Source: a virus
IMG/VR virus record: IMGVR_UViG_3300008267_000100
Location: 1-43,935 of that record
DNA length: 43,935 bases
Direction: 5' to 3' (one strand)
Shown here: piece by piece, positions 7,441 to 14,954 of the stretch
How positions within the stretch are numbered: the stretch's first letter is position 1
Layout: each line of letters opens with the position of its first letter
Translations under genes and position numbers: made by a program
Notes under the pieces: generated by a model
Database searches by the model: none
What the model was told of the DNA's origin: nothing
Seen by the model: the letters and a program-made list of their open reading frames with translations, nothing else

Positions 7441-9102
7441 ATGAGTAGCATATACACCGGAATAGGAGACGTACTAGGACCCAATGCACCAGCGTTGGGG
7501 GAATCGTTCTTTCAACGTAACTACGAGAGAATTAGAGTAGCACAAGTCCTGGATGTTATTGTAGACAGCAGCTCTCCCTACTATACAAGTGAGATTGGAT
7601 TTGGCGTAATCCGATTCCGATTCATACCAGAGCACTACAGAAGACCTGAAGAGCTTATAAATTTCTTTGCGTTCCCCATTGACCGATCAAGTTATACAGT
7701 TCCGTTGCCAGGAGAGGGAGTGTTAATATACCCAAGCTTTGTAGGAAATAAGCTTACGTATATGTACGGACAAATCATACAACTAAGCGCTAACAACGCT
7801 TACAACGTAGAACCATTTGCAGCAACAACAGCAGATAGAGTTGGTGTGGATGTCTTAGACTTAGCTGTTGATGAGCAAGAATTGGCGTTGCGTTTTGAAA
7901 AAAAACTACAAATACCAATTGAAACTTATAAGGCTAATACACCATACGTTAGATTGCTTCGTGAAGGAGATTCTATAATAGAAGGTAGATTTGGAAGCAG
8001 TTTATATTTTTCAAGTACGCAAGAAAAGAACATACTGCAGAGTGTATTTAAGGCTCCTAACATAGGAAGAGATGAGTTGCGAAAGAGCCTAACATCAGAA
8101 GACGGTGATCCCATTGTAATACTTCAAGCTAACAAGAGAGACTTCAGCTCTGGTGAAGCAGTGATTCCAGTGGCACCATCAATTAACGACGATATGTCCT
8201 CTATATATCTAACAAGTACGCAAGTTATTCCAATGAGGGTTATGGGTAGTGAAAAAATGCTTAGTTGGAATGTAAGTGTCGTAACTTCCAAACAACAAAA
8301 GAGACCAATACAAGTAACTGAAGATACTGCAACAGCACTCCTAACAGAAGGGTTCCCAGACAGGTATGATCCAAACCAAGCCTTTAGTGTTAATCTTAAT
8401 GTAGCAATTGGCGGTGCAACTGGTGGAGGTTTGAGTGGTGGAGGAACTGCTGGCGCAGCTCTAGGCCTGCCCGAAAGCGAAGCACTATCTTACGATTTAA
8501 TTTTATCACACGAGGGTACCATTCTTGAGGCAATGTGGGATATTGCTAACTGGCGAATAGGACATGGAAGTAGTACATTTACGCTAGCAGATGGAACAGT
8601 AATCAAACTACCAGGAAATAAATCACAATGGCCATCTGGTTTTGATCAAGCAACTAAACAGCTTGTATTCACAGATATTGGCAACGAAGTGGAGACTAAG
8701 GGGAAGTTTCATAAAAATGGTTATATTTGGGTTTCTAAAAATAGTGGTAGAACAGCATCACCTTTAATAACTCAAGCAGACGCTGACAGAGATTTGGCTC
8801 GTCGAGTAAAAGAAGAGTTTTTGCCTGATACAAAAAAGGATGTAGTAAAAGCTTGTAGGCAAGCTAACCTCGATGGTGAGGCTGTTTGGACTAATTTAGG
8901 TAAAGGTGCACATGCTGCTTTATGTAGTATTAAATACAATTACGGAAACGTAACACAAAACGGTGCAGCAAAAGCAGCTGCTCAATCGCAAGGAAATAAA
9001 GATACATTAGCAAGTTGGATTGAGAACGAACTTCAAGGAGGATCAAAGGATCGTCACCGTGATGAAGCATTCACTTGCAGAACTGGACAAGTTAGTAGGT
9101 AA
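7441..9102 (+). CDS. gp5-like spike/hub protein with GH24-like lysozyme domain (paralogue 3)
   Basis: A 553-residue third paralogue. The shared part includes IDRSSYTVPLPGEGVLIY, EGDSIIEGRFGSSLYF, GDPIVILQ and NDDMSSIYLTSTQ. After a Gly-rich linker (about 325-345) comes a lysozyme-like domain: E358 in DLILSHEG and D367, nine residues apart as E11 and D20 are in T4 lysozyme, then NWRIGHGSSTFTLADG, a form of the WRIGYGS block found in phage lysozymes. Later come a D/A-rich helix (TQADADRDLARRVKEEF), ALCSIKYNYGN and a terminal CRTGQ matching the T4 FRTGTW region. T4 gp5 itself carries a lysozyme domain, so this is the paralogue closest in design to T4, but with the enzyme at the C-terminus. Confidence 0.87.
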   Translation: MSSIYTGIGDVLGPNAPALGESFFQRNYERIRVAQVLDVIVDSSSPYYTSEIGFGVIRFRFIPEHYRRPEELINFFAFPIDRSSYTVPLPGEGVLIYPSFVGNKLTYMYGQIIQLSANNAYNVEPFAATTADRVGVDVLDLAVDEQELALRFEKKLQIPIETYKANTPYVRLLREGDSIIEGRFGSSLYFSSTQEKNILQSVFKAPNIGRDELRKSLTSEDGDPIVILQANKRDFSSGEAVIPVAPSINDDMSSIYLTSTQVIPMRVMGSEKMLSWNVSVVTSKQQKRPIQVTEDTATALLTEGFPDRYDPNQAFSVNLNVAIGGATGGGLSGGGTAGAALGLPESEALSYDLILSHEGTILEAMWDIANWRIGHGSSTFTLADGTVIKLPGNKSQWPSGFDQATKQLVFTDIGNEVETKGKFHKNGYIWVSKNSGRTASPLITQADADRDLARRVKEEFLPDTKKDVVKACRQANLDGEAVWTNLGKGAHAALCSIKYNYGNVTQNGAAKAAAQSQGNKDTLASWIENELQGGSKDRHRDEAFTCRTGQVSR

Positions 9103-9125
9103 TCCCTACAAAAGAAGTTACACAG

Positions 9126-9134
9126 TATTTATAA
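9126..9134 (+). promoter_or_regulatory. TATTTATAA motif, copy 3
   Basis: Exact TATTTATAA in the 40-base gap between the lysozyme spike gene and the needle gene, 8 bases before ATG 9143. Its presence here implies the needle can be expressed separately from the three enzyme-bearing paralogues. Confidence 0.5.
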
Positions 9135-9142
9135 TAAAATAG

Positions 9143-10171
9143 ATGCCAATACCACCAATTCCCGATAACTTTGCGCAAGCACTACAACAAGCAGTAGGAG
9201 GTAGTAATGCGGCAAACGCACCAGCACAAGCAACTCCTGCTGGAGTTAATGGAGAGATAGTAGCAAATCCTGCCACATTAGCTCCAACAGGCCCAACAGG
9301 ATCCTCAGCTCCAACAGGTTCTGAAGCAACCGGTTCAAATCAACCTTGGAATTTACCAATGGATGATTTTCTATTCCAAAGCGGAATTGAACCGCTACCA
9401 GATGATATGTACGACAAGCAAACTCTTAAGCTGGGTTTGGGTGCAGTGGGATTATCTCCTAGAGGAGATTTTGTAGTAAATGATCATGCAGACGGAAGCC
9501 CTTCCATTCTTATCAACTCAGATCGCGTAATCATTAACTCAAAAAGTAGTCACACTATTATAGCAGGAGCTGACGGTGTTGCTTTAACATCACCAACAAA
9601 GGTAAACATAGATGCTGATGAAAGTGTAACAATTTTTGGTGCACAGGGCATATACTTAGGAGTCCCTAATAAAGGAGAGAGGCCAGCTGAGTATCCGGAT
9701 TCAAGTATTGTCAATCTTGCCAATCCAGCCTTCTTCAAGGACGGAAAAAAACTTAAATCATTCCCAGCACCGGATGTTCCGTACGAACCTATGGTATTAG
9801 GACTAAAGTTAGTAAACTGGCTTGAAGACCTTTTATTAGTTATCAAAAACCAACAAATACTAACACCAGTAGGTTTAGGAGCAACGAGAGAGGATGCACA
9901 ATGGGACTATATAGCGCTACAAAGCAGATTAAACGAATTAATATCAGATTACATCTACATCGACGGTTATTCACACGAAAAGCCTGATTTTAAATCAGTA
10001 CCTAAGCCTCCTGAAAAGGTTACAAAACCAAGAACCTCTATTGAAGTTAATGCAAGTGTTACTATTACTCAAGCAACACCAACAGTAGGCCCTGTGAGTT
10101 CACCCAACGCAAATAAACCAGGCTATTATGAAAGCAATAGCGTAACAACACCAAGCTTAAAAACAAATTAA
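9143..10171 (+). CDS. Baseplate central-spike needle (gp5 C-terminal beta-helix-like)
   Basis: A 342-residue protein with a Pro/Ala/Thr/Gly-rich N-terminus (about 20-70), then a repetitive beta segment at about 115-175 (SILINSDRVIINSKSSHTII, VNIDADESVTIFG, GIYLGVP), the pattern of the intertwined trimeric beta-helix of T4 gp5. The following helical part (LGLKLVNWLEDLLLVIKNQQ) resembles the region after the beta-helix in marine gp5 proteins. It lacks the OB and enzyme parts. In T4, spike hub, lysozyme and needle are one gene; here the needle appears as its own gene next to three enzyme-carrying hub paralogues. The Pro/Thr-rich C-terminus may bind the tip or baseplate. Confidence 0.75.
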   Translation: MPIPPIPDNFAQALQQAVGGSNAANAPAQATPAGVNGEIVANPATLAPTGPTGSSAPTGSEATGSNQPWNLPMDDFLFQSGIEPLPDDMYDKQTLKLGLGAVGLSPRGDFVVNDHADGSPSILINSDRVIINSKSSHTIIAGADGVALTSPTKVNIDADESVTIFGAQGIYLGVPNKGERPAEYPDSSIVNLANPAFFKDGKKLKSFPAPDVPYEPMVLGLKLVNWLEDLLLVIKNQQILTPVGLGATREDAQWDYIALQSRLNELISDYIYIDGYSHEKPDFKSVPKPPEKVTKPRTSIEVNASVTITQATPTVGPVSSPNANKPGYYESNSVTTPSLKTN

Positions 10172-10173
10172 AG

Positions 10174-11013
10174 ATGGCTAATTTATCAGGTTCACTATCT
10201 CAAGTAGGTTCTGTTGTTTTATTAACAGAAGCAGCAACAAAATTTTCCGAAATGGCAGCTGCGTTTTCGCAAGCTAATGCTGGGAAGACTTTGACAATTA
10301 TACAAGGATATATGTCGGAATGGGATATGTACAAGGAGTATTACGATAATTACGTTGGTGCGCTCAAAAGCGAATTAGAGAATACAGTTAAGCCAATACT
10401 AGATAATGCTACTCCAACTGAAGCTGATCGTACAACCCTATCTAACTGGTTCAAAAACACAGGTTACAACGACTACAATTATCAGAACACTCCTCTTGCA
10501 GCTGCACAATCAACCTGGACACACCATAAGAAGTTTAAATGCTCGTGGGCCCATGCGTATTTTGCTGATGGTACCATAATATATGGAATCCCTAATAACT
10601 TAGACAACGATCCACGCCGCACTGGTCGGTTTATACTTATTAGTACTGGTGGAGATCAATCAATGCTACAATGGTTGTTTCGAAACAGCTTTAAGTATGG
10701 CTTCTATTGGTATGGTCCATTAGATGGAGCATTTATATATGTTGGTACAAATCCTCTAAAGGAGGATAAGCAAAAGATTTTAACAAATCTTGGAATGCAG
10801 ACTAATTTTTTTGGAGTTATAGGAGCACAAACACAAACCTATCCAACTACTCCCGATGAAGTGACAAGGTTTGTTAATAGCCTTGAAAAAACTGGAACAA
10901 TAACAAACTCAAGTGGTGAGACAGTTGATGCTGTAGTTTGCAACGGAGTCACTCGTCCTAAAACAGATTTTAATTGGACAGGATGGACCTTAGTGATGAA
11001 TGACATAAGTTAA
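10174..11013 (+). CDS. Hypothetical spike-associated protein, possibly a decayed M15 peptidase fold
   Basis: A 279-residue protein starting 2 bases after the needle gene. A helical N-terminal half is followed by segments that echo M15 layout: IIQGYMSEWDMYKEYY (compare the substrate loop), SWAHAYFADG (compare SxHxxGxAxD) and LQWLFRNSFKYGFYW followed by GAFIYVG, where active enzymes have NAxxYGF then E-x-W-H-F. The zinc-binding Trp-His is absent, so if homologous it is catalytically dead. Position suggests a baseplate hub or spike partner. The M15 relationship is inference from weak pattern similarity; the gene itself is secure. Confidence 0.6.
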   Translation: MANLSGSLSQVGSVVLLTEAATKFSEMAAAFSQANAGKTLTIIQGYMSEWDMYKEYYDNYVGALKSELENTVKPILDNATPTEADRTTLSNWFKNTGYNDYNYQNTPLAAAQSTWTHHKKFKCSWAHAYFADGTIIYGIPNNLDNDPRRTGRFILISTGGDQSMLQWLFRNSFKYGFYWYGPLDGAFIYVGTNPLKEDKQKILTNLGMQTNFFGVIGAQTQTYPTTPDEVTRFVNSLEKTGTITNSSGETVDAVVCNGVTRPKTDFNWTGWTLVMNDIS

Positions 11014-11024
11014 TTATAGTATTA

Positions 11025-14000
11025 ATGAATTTTCAAAGCAATTTTCAACAGAGACTAATAAAAGATCTCGATGATGGAGTCTACAGCAATGCCAGCTCAT
11101 TTGCAGCAGGTATCACAAGGCACTACATGAGCTCCCTTAGTTTAAATGCACCAACTACATTTGGACCAACTCTTCCTGCGCAGATACCACTAACCCTTCC
11201 AGCCCCTGCTCAACTAGGAGCTCCTGCACCCGTTGGTCCAACATCACCACTAACAAACAAAAAAAGACAAAAGGTATTCCAGAACACAGTTCGAGCATAT
11301 TTTGTAGCTAAAGAAATATCAATAGGTAAAGTACAAATCCTGCAGTTAAGTCGAGACATCAAATCGACAACAGCACGATATAAGGATATTACACGACAAG
11401 TAAAGGACTATTATAATAGAATACAAGAACTAGATGACCAACTACAGCAACTTAAGGATAGTATCGAAAGTGTAGTGCCTGAGTTAAAAAAGTTTATACA
11501 ATCCAAGAAAAATATACTACTCCAAACAAAAACTGAAATACAAACTTTACGAACTAAGTTTAGACAACTTAATCAGCAAGGCCTTTCAGATTTCAACTTT
11601 GAAGCAATAATACAGGACGAGCTTGAGGATTTGGAGTTTTTTCTTAACTTAGAGGTTAATATAAGTTTTGATTTTGGAGCTTTTGAAGACTCATTTGAAG
11701 CTATAAGAGGTATATTGGATCGTTCAATTAACACTACAAGAAAATACACAAACATTTTTTCAAGAGAAGCCACGTATAAAGCCTATTTTGCAAAAAAAAT
11801 AGAAGCAGCTGCAAAAGAAGTGCTTAGGCTGGTTAATGCCTTTTTCCAACCTGAAAAATACATTGCTTACTGGAAGGAGTTGATCTATATACCAGGAGGT
11901 AGACGTATAGGAAAAATCATGTTAAATTTTATTAACAACAACAAAGTGCTTAAAGAAGCAAAGAAGAAGTTGTTAGTTAAAGTAGAAAATTTAAAAACAA
12001 GCGTAAAGCAGCAGTTAGATAGGAAGCTGGATGCCTTGCTAGAAAAGCTTGACGAAGCAAAGGATTACGTAATAACCAGGTTAAAAATAAAAGAAAGATT
12101 AAGTAAGTTTCAAGAAAAACTACAATCATCTAAAATAATTAACAACATATTAAAAGCTGTTAAAGCTAAAATTAAATTCATTAAAAATGTAGTAAAACAT
12201 GCTAAGCTAGTTCTAGCTGAGATTTCTAAGATAGCCGTTAAGTTATATGGCTTGTACGAAGGAATAAAGCAAGTATCGACTGGTAGTCAGCAAATTGTAC
12301 GTAGAATTAAAGATAAGTATCAGAGTGTTCAAAATGACATAGAAATATCTAAATCGCCGGAAGCACAACAAAGACGTCAAGAAGCCTTTGATGCGATTAA
12401 AGACTTTGATCCAAAAAAAATACTAAACGAGAATCCAGCAAAGAGCGTAGCCAATTCGTTACAGATTAGCACACCAATTTTAACAACCATTCTAAGTGAT
12501 ATACAAAAGCTACTGAACCTAAACTCAGTACAGCTGGCAGCTTTTATTAGAAGTCGAAGTAGGAGAGTCCAATCTCAAATAAAATCCATAGATCAACTTC
12601 TAACTAAAGACATACCACGACTTCAAGTACTACTTAACGCAAATCCAAATTCATCAAACTATAAACAACAAATAAATAAAGCAGATGCGATTTCAAAAAG
12701 CGAAACTGGTTTAGTAGGAGTAGCAAGCGTCTTTGCTGAGTCAGAGGGTACACCAAAGACTTATCTCTTTTTAGTGAAGCTTTGTAGGTTAGCTGGTGAA
12801 AAGCTGGAGGAGATGCAAAATAAGCTTCTACAAAGAATAAAAGCTGAGACTACAAATCTACTAGATGTTAATAAACAGAAGGATGCCGTATTAGATTACG
12901 TTAACACTATCACAGAAAAGAATCCTAAAATAAAAAAAATAAAAAACAAAAAAGCTGCTAAGGAGCTTGATATAGCTGCAATCAAGGCTAAGGTTTTAAA
13001 ACTAAAAAAATTAGCCAAGCAAGTCAGGTTAGGAACTAGTATAATTATAAATGGCTATCGTGTGTTTGTAGGACTCATGCAAAATACACAAACACCAATA
13101 TCCAGCAACGAAAACGCAGTAAGATCCTTAATTGCAAGTTTTTGTGATTTGCAAATCGATCGTGGCAAAATGGAGCGTACACGTAAAGCAAAGGTGATAA
13201 AAGATTTTAACGTAAAGATAGCTGATCTTAAAGCATATGAGGCCATCTACAAGTTCATAACAGAAATTATAAAAGAGGCACAATCTACTAAAATTGTTGA
13301 TAAGATAAAACAAGAGTTGGGAGAAAAGGCTGAACAGTTGGATGCTAAAACCAAAGCAGCTCTTCAAGGACTGTTTGACATATTAGAAGGTGTACGTGCA
13401 GATCCATCAATTACAACAATAGCGAACATTCCACCAACACTTTTTGGACAAATAAACATAGTAACATCTATTATCGCAGCAGAAAGAAAAGCTTTTGCAA
13501 AGCTTAGAAATAAAATTAAAAATCTAGGAAGCTTCATACCTCCCAAAACTACAGATCCAGGACTTCTCTTTATACGTGGAGCTTTACGAAAAACCTCTTC
13601 ATTAATCTTACTAATATTTAATGGAGTTTCAAAGTTTTTCAAGACACTCGTAAGCTTTATGGAAAAAATAATGGATCCAGTGTTTGACTTTGTTAGGAAG
13701 GTATTTGGAGAGCAAAAGGATAAAATAATAGAACAAGAGCGTGAGAGGATTAATACTCTTATTGAACGTAAAACTAATCTAGAGGGACGTGTGATGTCTC
13801 TAATGTTTGGATTAGCAGCTAGGTTATTTTGGACAGGAATTACGTGGCAAAATGCAGTAGGAACTCGTTTCCTAGTTCTAAATGTAGGCTCATTTAGGCC
13901 ACAGATGAAGTCAACTAGTGAAAATGGTGCACAGGGCTATGGTGAGGAGTTAGCAAAGGGCTTTAATAACCAACTACGCAACATGACGGGCTTAGTTATA

Positions 14001-14132
14001 CCGGTACCATCTACTGGAATCGTTCCTTTTACCTTCAAAGGATACCTACCACTACAGGCCCAACCACCACAATCACTTACGCCAGCAGAAGTACCTGATA
14101 GCGACTACATATATGGTACTACTTTTATATAG
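11025..14132 (+). CDS. Long coiled-coil virion protein, candidate tape measure or baseplate hub protein
   Basis: A 1035-residue protein. The N-terminus has a Pro/Ala/Leu-rich stretch (about 45-70), then long Lys/Glu/Gln-rich heptad-like helices occupy most of residues 80-900, for example ITRQVKDYYNRIQELDDQLQ. A less charged region follows near 860-935 (SLILLIFNGVSKFFKTLVSF, FGLAARLFWTGITW), and the C-terminus is beta-like and Pro-rich. Length, helicity and an apolar segment fit a tail tape measure protein, and the location between spike and wedge genes fits a hub-tail component. T4 gp29 is shorter (590 residues). No specific tape-measure motif is seen and no sheath or tube gene is in the window, so the role is unproven. 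Confidence 0.65.
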   Translation: MNFQSNFQQRLIKDLDDGVYSNASSFAAGITRHYMSSLSLNAPTTFGPTLPAQIPLTLPAPAQLGAPAPVGPTSPLTNKKRQKVFQNTVRAYFVAKEISIGKVQILQLSRDIKSTTARYKDITRQVKDYYNRIQELDDQLQQLKDSIESVVPELKKFIQSKKNILLQTKTEIQTLRTKFRQLNQQGLSDFNFEAIIQDELEDLEFFLNLEVNISFDFGAFEDSFEAIRGILDRSINTTRKYTNIFSREATYKAYFAKKIEAAAKEVLRLVNAFFQPEKYIAYWKELIYIPGGRRIGKIMLNFINNNKVLKEAKKKLLVKVENLKTSVKQQLDRKLDALLEKLDEAKDYVITRLKIKERLSKFQEKLQSSKIINNILKAVKAKIKFIKNVVKHAKLVLAEISKIAVKLYGLYEGIKQVSTGSQQIVRRIKDKYQSVQNDIEISKSPEAQQRRQEAFDAIKDFDPKKILNENPAKSVANSLQISTPILTTILSDIQKLLNLNSVQLAAFIRSRSRRVQSQIKSIDQLLTKDIPRLQVLLNANPNSSNYKQQINKADAISKSETGLVGVASVFAESEGTPKTYLFLVKLCRLAGEKLEEMQNKLLQRIKAETTNLLDVNKQKDAVLDYVNTITEKNPKIKKIKNKKAAKELDIAAIKAKVLKLKKLAKQVRLGTSIIINGYRVFVGLMQNTQTPISSNENAVRSLIASFCDLQIDRGKMERTRKAKVIKDFNVKIADLKAYEAIYKFITEIIKEAQSTKIVDKIKQELGEKAEQLDAKTKAALQGLFDILEGVRADPSITTIANIPPTLFGQINIVTSIIAAERKAFAKLRNKIKNLGSFIPPKTTDPGLLFIRGALRKTSSLILLIFNGVSKFFKTLVSFMEKIMDPVFDFVRKVFGEQKDKIIEQERERINTLIERKTNLEGRVMSLMFGLAARLFWTGITWQNAVGTRFLVLNVGSFRPQMKSTSENGAQGYGEELAKGFNNQLRNMTGLVIPVPSTGIVPFTFKGYLPLQAQPPQSLTPAEVPDSDYIYGTTFI

Positions 14133-14158
14133 TCCTTACCGCTTTTTGTAAAAGGTGC

Positions 14159-14167
14159 TATTTATAA
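14159..14167 (+). promoter_or_regulatory. TATTTATAA motif, copy 4
   Basis: Exact TATTTATAA in the 46-base gap after the long coiled-coil gene, 11 bases before ATG 14179, at the head of the baseplate wedge genes. Confidence 0.5.
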
Positions 14168-14178
14168 AAAAATAGCAA

Positions 14179-14532
14179 ATGAAACTGAGTCAATTTAAAA
14201 GTATGCTTCGTGAGCTTATAAGAGAAGAAGTTCGCGGTGTTGTAAAACAGGAGTTACGAGTGTTATCAGAGCAGAAGGTTCTACAAAAGCAACCACCAAA
14301 GCAGGCAAACAGACCTCAGCGAACCACACCACTAGTGACCTTAGATGAACCCTTTGGTATGGCATCAGACACACCGTTTGGGCAACTACTACAAGAGACA
14401 GCAGCAAACATGGCTGGTTTTGGTGAAGAAGTAGAGGAAACTAACCCAGACTTTCCAATGGGCTCAACAGGAACAAATGCATTTGTTAAGGATTATTCTG
14501 AAGTACTTAAAAAATCCCAAGGAATTAGATAA
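14179..14532 (+). CDS. Hypothetical baseplate-region protein
   Basis: A 117-residue protein with an amphipathic basic/acidic N-terminal helix (LSQFKSMLRELIREEVRGVV) and a Pro/Gly-rich, probably disordered remainder (about 40-105). Its stop shares a base with the gp25 start (TAATG at 14530-14534). The N-terminal type recurs at the start of small structural or assembly proteins of T4-like aquatic phages. Likely a minor virion or assembly factor, by position only. Confidence 0.65.
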   Translation: MKLSQFKSMLRELIREEVRGVVKQELRVLSEQKVLQKQPPKQANRPQRTTPLVTLDEPFGMASDTPFGQLLQETAANMAGFGEEVEETNPDFPMGSTGTNAFVKDYSEVLKKSQGIR

Positions 14533-14954
14533 TGGCCTACGTTATTCAAGTCAATTCGGTTGATTTAGAAAAGAATGTGGCATTAGGTATTGATTTACCT
14601 ATGGTGGGAGCGGTGGGTGCAGTCTTCAAGTCAAACTACTTTAGCTTAGATCAAGCAGTTGCAAATGCAAAAAATCTCCTATTAACAGAACCTGGAGAGA
14701 GAGTGATGTTGCCAACTTTTGGTTGTGGGTTAAAAAAAGCTCTGTTTGAGCAGCTGACAACTGAAACCTTAATAAACCTAGAAGCAAGAATAAGAAACGC
14801 ATTTCAGACCTTCTTACCTTACATATTTATACAAAACTTAGTATTAACACCAAACGATACAAGACAATCTATAGCCATTCGATTAGATATTAGTCTAAAT
14901 GAATCAGGAATAGACACAAGATCGATATTTTTAGAAGTCAATGGCGGAACGTGA
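14532..14954 (+). CDS. gp25: Baseplate wedge protein gp25 (GPW/gp25 family)
   Basis: A 140-residue protein, close to the family's usual size (T4 gp25 is 132). It has the diagnostic core LLLTEPGERVMLPTFGCGLK followed by ALFEQ (about residues 50-75), which in gp25/GpW-family proteins corresponds to the EPR-type core joining sheath and wedge. In contractile tails gp25 sits at the top of the wedge and nucleates sheath assembly together with gp6. The next gene is gp6, overlapping by 14 bases, the same pairing as in T4 and other contractile injection systems. Confidence 0.92.
   Translation: MAYVIQVNSVDLEKNVALGIDLPMVGAVGAVFKSNYFSLDQAVANAKNLLLTEPGERVMLPTFGCGLKKALFEQLTTETLINLEARIRNAFQTFLPYIFIQNLVLTPNDTRQSIAIRLDISLNESGIDTRSIFLEVNGGT

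Noticed and set aside
14133-14158. Possible terminator hairpin after the long coiled-coil gene (ACC-G-CTTTT / AAAAGGT)
   Set aside because: The stem is weak, AT-rich and bulged, and no T-run follows.
14820-14830. TATTTAT inside the gp25 gene
   Set aside because: Internal to coding sequence, not near a start codon, and followed by TATAC rather than the AA/TA ending; taken as background.
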